Source: Elephas maximus indicus (lineage: Eukaryota > Chordata > Mammalia > Proboscidea > Elephantidae). Taken from it: 64,000 nucleotides of DNA. The position numbers were made by a program, and so were the translations under genes. The notes under the pieces were generated by a model. The model worked only from the letters and a program-made list of their open reading frames with translations, was not told where the DNA came from and made no database searches. The stretch is from the NCBI RefSeq assembly GCF_024166365.1, contig NC_064821.1, positions 50,867,093 to 50,931,092 of the forward strand. The letters run 5' to 3'. Shown here piece by piece: positions 11,801-25,735 of the stretch (position 1 is its first letter; each line of letters opens with the position of its first letter).

Positions 11801-11982
11801 TTTCACTGGCTAATGCTTTTCAGAAGTAGACTGCCAGGTCCTTCTTGCTAGTCTTTCTTAGTCTGGAAGCTCAGCTGAAACTTATCCACCATGGTAACTC
11901 TGTTGGAGTTTGAATACCGGTGGCATAGCTTCCAGCATCACAGCAACATGCAAGCCTCCACAGTACAACAAACTGACAGACA
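8876..11982 (-). mobile_element. RTE-type LINE, near full length, copy 1 (dead)
   Basis: Read leftward, this copy contains endonuclease pieces (11514-11795, 10960-11421) and then reverse-transcriptase pieces (9870-10337, 9108-9593). One RT piece carries the IDYAKAF stretch of the palm region. The frame is broken by many stops and shifts. The 3' end is the TTGTTGTTAGGTGCC / AACAAC motif at about 8876. The 5' end matches that of copy 2 at 12756. Afrotherian RTE1/BovB class by remembered sequence. Confidence 0.9.
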
Positions 11983-12044
11983 TATTATGAGGACATTCAA
12001 ACATCTCCATGGAAAGGTCCCCATGGGGAGGAACAGAGGCCTTC

Positions 12045-12290
12045 TAACACTAGCCAGCATAATTTGCTAGCCAGGTGAATGAGTCATCTTGGAAGCAGAT
12101 CCTCCAACGCCAGTTTAAGCCTTCGGGTGACTGCAGTCCCAGCTGACAGCTTTACTGCAATGTTATGAACCATTCTAAGCTGAACTACCCTGCTAAGCCA
12201 CTCCCAAATTCCTGACCCTCAGAAAAGAAATGCTTAATGTTGCATTCTCTTAAGTCTTGGCTGATCTTAAACACCCCAATAGATACAAAT
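12045..12290 (+). mobile_element. MLT1-like MaLR LTR 3' fragment
   Basis: The blocks TTGGAAGCAGATCCTCCA, GTGACTGCAGTCCCAGC and ATTCCTGACCCTCAGAAA occur in the order typical of MLT1-class LTR ends. Ancient and truncated. Confidence 0.6.
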
Positions 12291-12746
12291 GGAATAAAGC
12301 AAGTTTTAAAATGCAGAAGGAAAATTATTTCTAACATAGGATTCCATACCTGTCCGAACTATCAATCAAGCTTGAAGGTGGAATAAAGACATTTTCATAA
12401 CATGTAGATTTTGAAAAATTTACCTCCCTTGTCCCTACTGTAGGATGTGCTCTACTGAAGCAAGGGGATAAACCAAGAAATTGGAGTACACAGGATCCAG
12501 GAGACAAGAGTTCCAAAAGGTGAGAGGTGAAGCTAATTCCCAGGATGAAGCTAAGTGGATCCAGTGGAAGCTATGCACCACGCATGGAGGACAACATGTC
12601 CATTCAGATGGTCAGAAGACTCTGAACAGATTCTTCAAGAAGGTGAAAATTATAGAATACTTGTTGAATCCAAAACTCTTAAGAAGGGCTTTAGAGAACT
12701 GGTGAAAAGTTTGGTGCTGACTTAGTAATACATTTTTTGAGAACTA
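12290..12746. other. Unassigned spacer between two head-to-head RTEs
   Basis: Unique or very old repeat sequence. A short open frame at 12481-12705 has no recognisable domain and resembles diverged interspersed repeat rather than a gene. Confidence 0.4.
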
Positions 12747-12755
12747 TACAAATGA

Positions 12756-15700
12756 CTCCCACGTGTCTGCCAGTTTGTTGTACTGTGGGGGTTTGTGTGT
12801 TGCTGTGATGCTGGAAGTTATGCCACCAGTATGCAAGTATCAGCAGGGTCACCCATGGCAGATATGTTTCAGTTGAGCTTCTAGATTAAGATAGACTAGG
12901 AAGAAGGACCCAGCAGTACTTCTGAAAAGAATTAACTTATGAATAGCAGCAGAACATTGTCTGCTAATATTGCCAGAAGATGAGCTGCTCAGGTTGGAAA
13001 CCACTCAAAACACTACTGGGGAAGAGCTGCCTCCTCAAAGTAGAGTTGACCTTAATGACATGGATGGAGTCAAACTTTTGGGACCTTCATGTGCTGTTGT
13101 GGCACAACTCAAAATGAGAATAAACAGCTGCAAACATCCATTAATAATCAGAATGTGGAATGAACCAAGTATGAATCCAGGAAAATTGGAAATTGTCAAA
13201 AATGAAATGGAACGCATAAAGATCGATATCCTAGGCATTAGTAAGCTGAAATGGGCTGGTATTGGTCATTTTGAATCAGGAAATCATATGGTTTACTATG
13301 CCGGGAATGACAACTTGAAGACGAATGGCGTTGTCTTGATCATCAAAAAGACCGTTCAAGACCTACCCTGAAGTACAATGCTGTCAGTGATGGGATAATA
13401 TCCATATGCCTACAAGGAAGACTGGTTAATACGCCTATTATTCAAATTTATGCACCAACCACTAAGGCCAAAGATGAAGAAATTGAAGATATTTACCAAC
13501 TTCTACAGTCTGAAATTGATCAAACATGTAATCAGGATGCACTGATAATTACTGGTGATTGGAATGAAAAAGTTGGAAACAAAGAAGGATTGGTAGTTGG
13601 AAAACATGACCTTGGTGATAGAAGCGATACCAGGGATTGCATGATAGAATTTTGCAAGACCAACGACTTCTTCATTGCAAATACCTTTTTTCACCAACAT
13701 AAACGGCTACTATACACATGGACCCCACCAGATGGAATACACAGGAATCGAATCAACTACATCTGTGGAAAGAGATGATGGAAAAGCTTGTTATCATCAG
13801 TAAGAACAAGGCCAGGGGCTGACTACGGATCAGATCATTAATTACTCATACGCAAGTTCAAGTTAAAACTGAAGAAAACTAGAACAAGTCCACGAGAGCC
13901 AAAGTACAACCTTGAGTATATCCTACATGAATTTAGAGACCATCTCAAGAATAAATTTGATGTGTTGAACACTAATGACCAAAGACCAGAGGAGTTGTGG
14001 AATGACATCAAAGACATCATACATGAAGAAAGCAAAAAGTCATTTAAAAGACAGGAGAGAAAGAAAAAATCTAAATGGATGTCAGAAGAGACTCTGAAAC
14101 TTGCTCTTGAACATTGAGTAGCTAAATCAAAAGGAAAAAATGATGACGTAAAAGAGCTGAACAGAAGATTTCAAAGGATGGCTCGAGAAGACAAAGTAAA
14201 GGATTATGATGACATGTGCAAAGACTGGGAGATAGAAAATCAAAAGTGAAGAACACACGTGGTATTTCTCAAGGTGAAAGAACTGAAAAAAAAAATTCAA
14301 GCCTCAAGTTGCAATATTCAGTGATTCTAAGGGGAAAATGTTAAAAGATGCAGGAAGCATCCAAAGAAGATGAAAGGAATACACAGAGTCACTATACCAA
14401 AAAGAATTGGTTGATGTTCAACCATTTCAGGAGGTAACATATGATCAGGAACTGACAGTACTGAAGGAAGAAGACCAACCTGCACTGAAGGCATTGATGA
14501 AAAACAAGACTCCAGGAATTGACGGAATACCAATTGAGCTGTTTCAACAAAAGGATCCAGCTCTGGAAGTGTTCACTTGTCTATGCCAAGAAATTTGGAA
14601 GACAGCTACCTGGCCAACCAACTGGAAAATTACCATATTTATGCCTATCCCCAAGAAAGGTGATCCAACCAAATGTGGAAATTATTGAACAATATCATTA
14701 ATATCACATACAAGCAAAATTTTGCTCAAGATCACTCAAAAGCGGTTGCATCAGTATATCGACAGGGAACTGCTAGAAATTCAAGCTGGATTCAGAAGAG
14801 GACGTGGAACCAAGCATATTATTGATGTCAGATGGATCCTTGCTGAAAGCAGAGAATACCAGAAAGATGTTTCTCTGTGTTTTATTGACTATGTTAAAGC
14901 ATTCGACTGTGTGGATCATAACAAATTATGGATAACATTGCAGAGAATGAGAACTCCGGAACACTTAATTGTGCTCATGAGGAATCTGTACATGGATCAA
15001 GAGGCAGTCCTTTGAACAGAACAAGGTGATACCATATGGTTTAAAGTCAGGAAAGGTGTGCATCAGGGTGTATCCTTTCACCATACCTATTCAGTCTGTA
15101 TGCTGAGCAAATAATCTGAGAAGCTGGACTTTATGAAGACGAACGGGGCATCAGGATTGGAGGAAGATTCTTTAACAACCTGCGTTATGCAGATGACACA
15201 ATCTTCCTTGCTGAAAGTAAAGAGGACTTGAAGCACTTACTGATGAAGATCAAAGACCACAGCCTTCAGTATGGATTACATCTCAACATAAAGAAAACAT
15301 AAATCTTTGCAACTGGACCAATAAGCAACATCATGATGAATGGAGAAAAGACTGAGGTTGTTAAGGATTTTATTTTACTTGGATCCACAATCAACATCCA
15401 TGGAAGCAGCAGTCAAAAAATGAATAGACACATCGCATTGGGCAAATCCAGTGCAAGAGATCTCTTTAAAGTGTTAAAAAGCAAAGATGTGAACTTGAGG
15501 ACTAAGGTGCGCCTACCCGAGCCATGGTGTTTTCAATTGCCTCATACACATGCAAAAGCTGGACGATGAATAAGGAAGACTGAGGAAGAATTGATACCTT
15601 TGAATTGTGGTGTTGGCAAAGCATATTGAATATACCACGGACTGCCAAAAGAGTGAACAAGTTTGTCTTGGAAGTACAACCAAAATGCTCCTTGGAAGCA

Positions 15701-15970
15701 AGAATGGTGAGACTGCATCTCACATACTTTGGACATGTTGTCCGGAGGGATCAGTCCCTGGAGAAGGACATCATGCTTGGTAAAGTAGAGGGTCAGAGAA
15801 AAAAAAGAAGACCCTCAATGAGATAGATTCACGTAGTGGCTGCAACAATGGGCTCAAACATAACAACAATTGTGAGGATGGTGCAAGACCGGGCAGTGTT
15901 TTGTTCTATTGTGCCTACGGTTGCTATGAGTCAGAACTGACTAGAAGGCACCTAACAACAACAACAATAC
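12756..15970 (+). mobile_element. RTE-type LINE, full length, copy 2 (dead), with target duplication
   Basis: The order is 5' leader, endonuclease (12970-13371, then 13430-13780), linker, and reverse transcriptase (14407-15826) with PGIDGIPIELFQ, FIDYVKAFDCVDHNKLW and an intact YADD (about 15186-15197). The end is an AACAACAAC tail. TACAAATGA flanks it at 12747-12755 and 15971-15979. In-frame stops and frameshifts occur throughout, so it cannot encode a working protein. About 3.2 kb. Confidence 0.92.
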
Positions 15971-16098
15971 TACAAATGAAGAAAAAAAAAAAAAAAAACC
16001 TCCAGGGAGAACAAGAAATTATGTAGGAGATAAAAAGTGGTAATAGTTTATCACTTGTGTTAGATGTGAACAGCAATTACATAGTTACAATAATGTAA

Positions 16099-18152
16099 GT
16101 TTCAGTCTCTTCTGACATCTATTTTGATCTGTTCTTTCTTTCCTGTCTTTTTAATGAGCTCTTGCTTTCTTCATGTATGATGTCCTTGATGTCATTTCAA
16201 AACTCATCTGGTCTTTGTTCATTAGTGTTTAATGAGTCAAATCTGTTCCTGAAATGGTCTCTAAGTTCAGGCACTTAGTACTCAAGGTCATACTTTGGTT
16301 CTCATGGACTTGTTCTAATTTTCTTTAGCTTCAACTTGAACTTGCATTGGAACATTTGATGGTCTGCTCCACAGTTGGCCCCTGGCCCTGTTTCGACAGA
16401 TGATATTGAGCTTCTCCATCATCTCTTTCCACAGATGTAGTTGATTTGATTCCTGTGTATTCCATCTGGTGAGGCCCATGTGTACAGTCGCCTTTTATGT
16501 CGTTGAAAAAGGTATTTGCCATGAAGAAGTCATTTGGTCCTGCAAAATTCTATCATGTGATGTCCAGCATTGTTTCTGTCACCAAGGCCATATTTTCCAA
16601 CTACTTTATCTTCTTCTTTGTTTCCAACTTTCACATTTCAATCACCAGTAATTATCAATGCATCTTGATTGCATGTTTGATCAAGGTGGTAAAAATCTTC
16701 AATTTCTTCATCTTTGGCCATAGCGGTTGGTGCATAAATTTGAATAATAGGCATATTAACTGGTCTTCCTTGTAGGCATACGGATTTTATCACTGACAAC
16801 ATCGTACTTCAGGATAGACCTTGAAATTCTTTTTGATGATGAACGCAACACCATTCCTTCTCAACTTGCTCTTGAATGTAGAGTAGCTAAAGCAAAAGGA
16901 ACAAACAGTGAAGTAAAAGAGCTGAGCAGAAGATTTCAAAGGGCAGCTTGAGAAGACAAAGTATTGTAATGGTATGTGCAAAGACTCAGAGCTGGAAACT
17001 AAAAGTGAAGAGCACACTTGACATTTTTGAAGAAAAAAACTCAAGCCTTGAGTTGCAATATTGAAGGATTATAGGGGGGAAAATTAGAAGCATCAAAAGA
17101 AGATGGAAGGAATACACAGAATCACTATAAAAAATAATTGGTTGATGTTCAACCATTTCAGGAGGTAGCATCTGATCAAGAACTGATGATACTGAAGGAA
17201 GAAGTCCAATCCTCATTGGTGAAAAACAAGGCTCCAGGAATTGGCAGCATACCAACTGAGATGTTTCAACAAAGGGATGCAGTGCTGGAAGCGCTCACTT
17301 GTCTATGCCAAGAAATTTGAAGGACAGCTACCTGGCTAATGGACTGGAAGAGATTCATATTTGTACCCATTCCAAAGAAAGGTGATCCAACAAAAAAAGG
17401 AAATCATGGAAAAATATCATTAATATAAAACACAAGTAAATTTTGCTGAAGATCATTCAAAAATGGTGCAGCCTTATATTGACAGCTAACTGCCAGAAAT
17501 TCAAGCTGATTCAGAAAAGGACATAGAATGAGGGATATCATCGCTGATGTCAGATAGATCCCGGCTGAAAGCAGAGAATACTAGGAAGGTGTTTACCTAT
17601 GTTTTTTTCTGACTATGCAAAGGCATTTGACTGTGTGGATCATAAAAAATTAAGGGTAGCTTTGAGAAGAATGGAAATTCCAGAACACTTAATTGTGCTC
17701 GTGAGGAACATGTGCCCAGATCAAGAGGCAGTTGTTTGAACAGAACAAGTGGATACTTCGTGGTTTAAATTCAGGAAAGGTGTGTGTCAGGGTTCTATCC
17801 TTTCACCATACTTATTCAGACCATATGCTGAGCAAAAAATTGGAGAACCTGGACTATACAAGAAGAATGCGGCACCAGGATTGCAGGAAGGCTCATTAAC
17901 AACCTACGTTATGCAGATGACACAACCTTGCTTTCTGAAAGTAAAGAGGACTTGAAGCACTTACTGATGAAGATCAAAGACCACAGCCTTCAGTATGGAT
18001 TACACCTCAACATAAAGAAAACTAAAATCCTTGCAACTGGACCAATAAGCAACACCACGATATACGGAGAAAAGGTTGAAGTTGTCAAGGATTTCATGTT
18101 ACTTGGATCCACAATCAATGTCCAAGGAAGCAGCAATCAAGAAGTCAAAAGA
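16099..18152 (+). mobile_element. RTE-type LINE copy 3, 5' part with inversion (split by L1)
   Basis: Bases 16099 to about 16862 are RTE endonuclease/linker sequence in minus orientation. From about 16866 the sequence runs in plus orientation through the reverse transcriptase to 18152. The outer end of the inverted part and the start of the plus part are adjacent in the full-length copies. The element resumes at 25736 after the L1. The 12-nt flanks at 16087-16098 and 26271-26282 differ at one base. Confidence 0.85.
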
Positions 18153-19481
18153 GGCGGGGCCGAGAAGGCAGAATAGACAGATGCTTCCGTCGAGCTCTCT
18201 TTACAAGACCCGAAAAAACAAGTGAAACCAGTATATTTGTGATAAGCTGGGAGCCCTGAGCATCAAAGGTAAGCTTAGACAACGAACTGAGGGGCAGGGG
18301 AAGGAAGAAGCCATTCAGAAGCGGAGAGGAGTTGCCGGACCTGAATCACGGGGAGCCCTCAGGCACCATTCCCAGAGTGGCCGCAGCAGGGGCAGCGGCT
18401 GCGACAGGCTGGTCCTAGCTTTTGGCCGCAGTTTCCCCAGGGAGAAGCAGCAGCCACACAACCCGCTCACAACTTCCAGAACCTGAGGAGAAGGGCACTC
18501 TCGGCAAAAGCTAAGTACCTGGGTATATTTTGCCGCGCTGCCCCCCTCCCCCCAAGCCGGCTTCAGCGGCTGAATCCCTGGGCCTGAGATAGACCCTGGT
18601 GAGCACCTAGAGCCGTCCTCCCAGCCTTGGGGAAGGAAAAATTTCCAAGTGGGGGGAAAAGATAATTTGCTAGCTCCATTAACCGAGGGAGCTCAGGACA
18701 GAAGCGGCTCCTGTCCAGGCATAAACCGTCCATGGACCTTGAGCACCTTTCCCTTCTGCATGGACCTGTGTGGGCCTATTTCGGGAGAATAGGCCCTTGT
18801 TAGCAAACTCCAACCACTTCAGCTGTGCTGTGGCGAGGTGGGTGTTTGATGTTTGACATTGCTTTGCCTATTAAACAAGGTCCTGACCTACTCACAACAG
18901 GGACCTAAGGACTGGTAGCTCTACTCAGGTCACCCAGCCACCCACGACAGGGGTCCATAGATAACTGGTACCTCCCTGTCCTTACAACCAAAAACTTTGG
19001 GTGCCCCTGGTCCCTCTGGAGAACCCACCCACCAGCATGCTCTAGGGAACAGAGAAACGTTTTCCTCAGAGACACTTGGGGGTCGGTTCTCAGCCCCCTG
19101 CCTTGTTCAGAGCATGACTCCCTGCTGCAATCAGATACCAGTATATACACCAATCACCCCTGCCCCTCTAAGACTGTACGACAGAGCCTGTACCACGCAC
19201 TTGATATGAGCTACCTGGAAACCTGAGCTGAATTCATACAAGAAAACTGAAAGGACTCCTAGACTGATATACCTGATAACAGCTCTAGCCATCTGGGGAC
19301 AGGACGTTAGAGCTCTAAAGGTGAAAATAATCAAGCTTGCTCACTCAAGCAACCCATAGGGGTATACCAAAACAAAACAAAGCAACAAGCTACGACACAG
19401 TAAGCAAGCATAAACTAATACAATAACTTATAGATAGCTCAGAGACAACAGTCACTATCAAGTCACATAAAGAAACAGACC

Positions 19482-20440
19482 ATGATCACCTCAACAGGAT
19501 CTCAAAACAAAGAATCCAGGGATCTTCTAGATGAAAGTGCTTTCCTGGAATTACCAGATGCAGAATACAAAAGTTTAATATACAGAACCCTTCAAGACAT
19601 CAGGAAAGAAATGAGGCAATATGCAGAACAAGCCAAGGAACACACAGATAAATCAACTGAAGAAATTAGATTATTCAGGAACATAAGGAAAAGTTTAATA
19701 AGCTGGAAAAATCCATAGACAGCCAGCAATCAGAAATTCAGAAGATTAACAATAAAATTACAGAATTAGATAATTCAATAGAAAATCAGAGGAGCAGAAT
19801 TGAGCAAGTAGAAGCTAGAATTTCTGAACTCAAAGGTAAATCACTTGGCACTAATATAGTTGAAGAAAAATCAGATAAAAGAATTAAAAAAAAATGAAGA
19901 AACCTTAAGAATCATGTGGGACTCTATCAAGAAAAATAACCTACGAGTGACTGGAGTACCAGAACATGGAGGGATAACAGAAAATGCAGAGAAAATTGTT
20001 GAAGATTTGTTGGCAGAAAACTTCCCTGATAATGTGAAAGATGAGAAGATATCTGTCCAAGATGCTCATCAAACTTCACATAACGTAGATCTTAAAAGAA
20101 AGTCACCAAGACATTATAATCAAGCTTGCCAAAACCAAAGATAAAGAGACAACTATAAGCGCAGCGAGGGATAAACGAAAAGTCACCTACAAAGGAAGCC
20201 AGTAAGAATAAGCTCGGACTACTCAGCAGAAACCATGCAGGCAAGAAGGCAATGGGATGACATATTTAAAAAATGGAAGGAAAAAATTGCCTGCCAAGAA
20301 TCATATATCCATCAAAACTGTCTCTTAAATATGAAGGTGAAATTAAGACATTTCCAGATAAACACAAGTTGAAGGAATTCATAAAAACCAAACCAAAACT
20401 ACAAGAAATACTAAAGGGAGTTCTTTGGTTAGAAAATCAA
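19482..20440 (+). pseudogene. L1 ORF1 remnant
   Basis: Encodes pieces of the L1 nucleic-acid chaperone: a Glu/Lys-rich coiled-coil part (19482-19718 and beyond), then the RRM/C-terminal part around 19860-20144 with NLRVTGVPEHGG. It is interrupted by stops and frameshifts, so there is no intact protein. Confidence 0.8.
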
Positions 20441-20869
20441 TAATATCAGGTATGGACCCAAGACTAGAACACTGGGCAGAACAACCAGTAGTCAATCCAG
20501 ACAAGGAAACCCAAAAACACAAAGCAAGATTAAAAAAAAAAAAAAGCCCAACACAGGGTAACAGCGATGTTATTATATAAAAGAAAAAAATAAAAGAAGA
20601 CAACATTAATAAAGAGGAACTAAGAAACGTAATCATACACCGTCCATATGGAGAGGAAGATATGGCAATACAAAGAAATGAAAGTTAGTTTTAAATTTAG
20701 AAAAATAGGGGCAAATAATAAGGTAACCACAAAGGAGACAAACTATCCTACTCATCAAAATAAAATATGAGAAAAAAATAGAGACTCAGCAGAAACAAAA
20801 TCAACAACAATGAATATGAGGAAAGGACAATATATAAAGAAAATCTACTCAGCACATAAAATCAAGTGG

Positions 20870-23800
20870 GAAAAATAAACTGTCAATACACAAAAAAAGA
20901 CATCAAAATGATAGCACTAAATTCATACCTATCCATCATTACCCTGAATGTAAATGGATTAAATGTACCAATAAAGAGACAGAGAGTGGCAGAATGGATT
21001 AAAAAACAAGATCCATCTATATGCTGCCTACCAGAGACACACCTTAGACTTAGAGACACAAACAAACTCAAACTCAAAGGATGGAAAAAATATATCAAGG
21101 AAACAACAATCAAAAAAGAGCAGGAGTGGCAATATTAATTTCTGACAAAACAGACTTTAAAGTTAAATCCATCAGAAAGGATAAGGAAGGACACTATATA
21201 ATGATTAAAGGACAATACACCAAGAAGATATAACCATATTAAATATTTATGCACCCAATGACAGGGCCACAAGATACATAAAACAAACTCTATCAGCATT
21301 GAAAAGTGATACAGACAGCTCCACAATAATACTAGGAGACTTCAACACACCACTTTCAGTTAAGGACAGGACATCCAGAAAGAAGCTCAATAAAGACACG
21401 GAAGATCTAAATGCCACAATCAACCAACTTGACCTTGTAGACATATACAGAATACTCCAACCAACAGCAACCAAGCATACTTTTTTTTCTAGTGCACATG
21501 GATCATTCTCTAGAATAGGCCACATATTAGATCATAAAGCAAGCCTTAGCAGAATCCAAAACATTGAAATATTACAAAGCATCTTCTCTGACCATAAGGC
21601 CATAAAAGTGGAAATCAATAACAGGAAAAGCAGGGAAAAGAAATCAAACACTTGGAAACTGAACAATACCCTGCTCAAAAAAGACTGGATTATAGAAGAC
21701 ATTAAGGATGGAATAAAGAAATTCATAGAATCCAATGAGAATGAAAACACTTCCTATCAGAACCTTTGGGACACAGCAAAAGAGGTGCTCAGAGGCCAAT
21801 TTGTATCAATAAATGCACACATCCAAAAATAAGAAAGGGCCAAAATCAAAGAATTATCCCTACAACTTGAACAAATAGAAAGAGAGCAACGAAAGAAACC
21901 CACAGGCACCAGAAGAAAACAAATGATAAAAATTAGAGCTGAACTAAATGAAATAGCAAACAGAAAAACGATTAAAAGAATTAACAAGACCAAAAGCTGT
22001 TTTTCTGAAAAAATAAACAAAATTGATAAACCACTGCCCAAACTGGCAAAAGAAAAACAGGAGAGAAAGCAAATAACCCGAAAAAGAAATGAGATGGGCG
22101 ATATTATAACAGACCCAAATGAAATCAAAAGAATCATATCAGACTAGTATGAAAAACTATACTCAAACAAATTTGAAAACCTAGAAGAAATGGATGAATT
22201 CCTAGAAACATACTACCTACCTAAACTAACACAAACAGAGGTAGGACAACTAAATAGACCCATAACAAAAGAAGAGATTGAAAAGGTAATCGAAAAACTC
22301 CCAACAAAAAAAAGCCCTGGTCTGGACGGCTTCACTGCAGAGTTCTACCAAACTTTCAGAGAAGAGTTAACACCACTACTACTAAAGGTATTTCAGAGCA
22401 TAGAAAAGGACGAAACACTAGCAAACTCATTCTATGAAGCCACCATATCCCTGATACCAAAACCAGGTAAAGACACCACAAGAAAAGAAAATTATAGATC
22501 TATATCCCTCATGAATGTAGATGCAAAAATCCTCAACAAAATTCTAGCCAATAGAATTCAACAACATATCAAAAAAATAATTCACCATGACCAAGTGGGA
22601 TTCATACCAGGTATGCAGGGATGGTTCGACATTAGAAAAACAATTAATGTAATCCATCACATAAATAAAACAAAAGACAAGAATCACATGATTTTATCAA
22701 TTGATGCAGAAAAGGCATTTGACAAAGTTCAACACTCACTCATGATAAAAACTCTCAGCAAAATAGGAATAGAAGGAAAATCTCTCAACATATAAAGGGC
22801 ATTTATACAAAGCCAACAGCCATCAGCCAACATCACCCTAAATGGAGAGAGCCTGAAAACATTCCCACTGAGATTGGGAACCAGACAAGGATGCCCTTTA
22901 TCATCATTCTTACTCAACATTGTGCTGGAAGTCCTATCTAGAGCAATTAGGCTAGATAAAGAAATAAAGCGCATCCAGATTGGCAAGGAAGAAGTAAAAG
23001 TATCTCTATTTGCAGATGACATGATCTTACACACAGAAAACCCTAAGGAATCCTCCAGAAAACTACTGAAACTAATAGAAGAGTTCAGCAGAGTATCGGG
23101 ATACAATATAAACATCCAAAAATCAGCTGGATTCCTCTACACCAACAAAAAGAACATCGAAGAGGAAATCACCAAATCAATGCCATTTAAAGTAGCCACC
23201 AAGAAGACAAAATACTTAGGAATAAATCTTATCAGAGATGTAAAAGACTTATACAAAGAAAACTACAGTACACGTCTGCAAGAAACCAAAAGAGACGTAC
23301 ATAAGTGAAAGACCATACCTTGCTCGTGGATAGGAAGACTTAACATTATAAAAATGTCTATTCTACCAAAAGTGATCTATACATTTAATGCAATTCTGAT
23401 CCAAATCCCAAGGACATTCTTTAATGAGATGGAGAAACAAATCATCAATTTCATATGGAAGGGAAAGAGGTCCCGGATAAATAAGGCATTACTGAAAAAG
23501 AAGAACAAAGTGGGAGGCCTTACTTTACCTGATTTTAGAACCTGTTATACCGCCACAGTAGTCAAAACAGCCTGGTACTGGTACAACAACAGATACATGG
23601 ACCAATGGAACAGAATTGAGAATCCAGACATAAATCCATCCACATATGAGCAGTTGATATTTGACAAAGGCCCCAAAACAGTTAAATGGGGAAAAGACAG
23701 TCTTTTTAACAAGCGGTGCTGGCATAACTGGATACCCATCTCCAGAAAAATGAAACAAGACCCATACCTTGCTCCATCCACAAAAACTAATTCAAAATGG

Positions 23801-24400
23801 ATCAAAGACCTAAATATAAAATCTAAAACGATAAAGATCATGGAAGAAAAAATAGGGACGTTACGAGCCCTAATGCATGGCATAAACAGTATACAAAACA
23901 TTATAAAGAATGTAGAAGAAAAACTGGATAACTGGGAGCTCCTAAAAATCAAATACCTATGCTCATCCAAAGACTTCACCAAAAGAGTAAAAAGACTACT
24001 TACAGACTGGGAAAAAGTTTTTAGCTATGACATTTCTGATCAGCGCCTGATCTCTAAAATCTACATGATACTGCAAAAACTCAACTGCAAAAAGACAAAT
24101 AACCCAAGTAAAAAATGGGCAAAAGATATGAATAGACACTTCACTAAAGATGACATTCAGGTAGCTAACAGATATATGAGGAAATGTTCATGATCATTAG
24201 CCATTAGAGAAATGCAGATCAGACCTACAATGAGATTTCACCTCACTCCAACAAGGTTGGCATTAATCCAAAAAACACAAAATAATAAATGTTGGAGAGG
24301 CTGTGGAGAGATTGGAACACTTCTACACTACTGGTGGGAATGTAAAATGGTACAACCACTTTGGAAATCGATTTGCCGCTTCCTTAAAAAGCTGTAAACA
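20870..24400 (+). pseudogene. L1 ORF2 remnant (endonuclease and reverse transcriptase)
   Basis: The endonuclease starts with ITLNVNGLNVPIKRQRVAEW (about 20938 on), followed by a GDFNTPLS piece near 21340. The reverse transcriptase includes [14 protein letters not shown], the [20 protein letters not shown] block, [12 protein letters not shown] and [13 protein letters not shown] (catalytic Asp pair present). The C-terminal part runs to about 24397. The frame is cut by stops at about 21140, 21830, 22145, 22793 and 24191. Confidence 0.88.
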
Positions 24401-25735
24401 TAACTACCATATGATCCAGCAATCCCACTCCTTGGAATATACCCTAGAGAAATAAGAGCCTTTACACGAACAGATATATGCACACCCATGTTTATTGCAG
24501 CACTGTTTACAATAGCAAAAAGATGGAAAGAATCAAGGTGCCCATCAACGGATGAATGGATAAATTATGGTATATTCACACAATGGAATACTACACATCG
24601 ATAAAGAACAGTGAGGAATCTGTGAGACATTTCATAACACGGAGGAACCTGGAAGGCATTATGCTGAGTGAAATTAGTCAGTTGCAAAAGGACAAATATT
24701 GTATAAGATCACTATCATAAGAACTTGAGAAAGAGTTTAAACTGAGAAGAAAACATTCTTTCGTGGTTACGAGAGGTGGGAGGGAGGGAGGATGGGAGAG
24801 GGGCATTCACTAATTGGTAGATAAGAACTACTTTATGTGAAGGGAAAGACAGCACACAGTACAGTGGAGGTCAGCACAATTGGACTAAACCAAAAGCAAA
24901 GAAGTTTCCTGAATAAACTGCTTAGAAGGCCAGCGTAGCAGGGGCAGGGGTGTGGGGACCATGGTTTCAGGGGACATCTAAGTCAATTGGCATAATAAAA
25001 TCTATTAAGAAAACATTCTGCATCCCACTTTGAAGAGTGGCATCTGGGGTCTTAAACGCTAGCAAGCAGCCAGCTAAGATGCATCAATTGGTCTCAACCC
25101 ACCTGGAGCAAAGGAGAATGAAGAACACCAAGGACACAAGGTGATTATGAGCCCGAGAGAGACAGAAAGGGCCACATGAACCAGAGACTACATCATCCTG
25201 AGACCAAAAGAACCAGATGGTGCCCAGCTACAACTGATGACTGCCCTGACAGGGAACACAACAGAGAATCCCTGAGGGAGCAGGAGAGCAGTGGGATGCA
25301 GACCCCAAATTCTCATAAGACCAGACTTAATGGTCTGACTGAGACTAGACGTACGCCGGTGGTCATGGCCCCCAGACCTTCTGTTGGCCCAGGACAGGAA
25401 CCATTCCCAAAGCCAACTCTTCAGATATGGATTGGACTGGACAATGGGTTGGAGAGGGATGCCGGTGAGGAGTGAGCTTCTTGGATCAGATGGACACTTG
25501 AGACTATGTTGGCATCTCCTGCCTGGAGGGGAGATGAGAGGGTGGAGGGGGTTAGAAGCTGGCGAAATGGACATGAAAAGAGAGAGTGGAGGGAGAGAGT
25601 GGGCTGTCTCATTAGAGGAGAGTAACTGGGAGCGTGTAGCAAGGTGTATATGGGTTTTTGTGTGAGAGACTGACTGGATTTGTAAACTTTCACTTAAAGC
25701 ACAATAAAAACTATTAAGAAAAAAAAACCAAAAGA

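Larger units (their letters stand above)
18153..25728 (+). mobile_element. Full-length L1 LINE (about 7.6 kb, inactive)
   Basis: It starts with an L1-type GAGGCGGGGCCGAGAAGGCA leader and has an ORF1 region at about 19482-20440, an ORF2 region at about 20870-24400, and a long 3' UTR with a G-rich tract (24770-24800) ending in an A-rich tail. CAAAAGA lies on each side (18146-18152 and 25729-25735). It is inserted into RTE copy 3. Several stops and frame changes in both ORFs make it non-autonomous now. Confidence 0.93.

Noticed and set aside
12970-15826. Reverse-transcriptase frames as a domesticated gene
   Set aside because: Bracketed by RTE ends and a TACAAATGA duplication, with many frameshifts. 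Several equally decayed copies lie nearby.
20866-24400. Endonuclease and reverse-transcriptase frames as a host gene or an unusual RT system
   Set aside because: Motif order, leader, 3' UTR and tail are those of an ordinary L1. The frame is broken by several stops.
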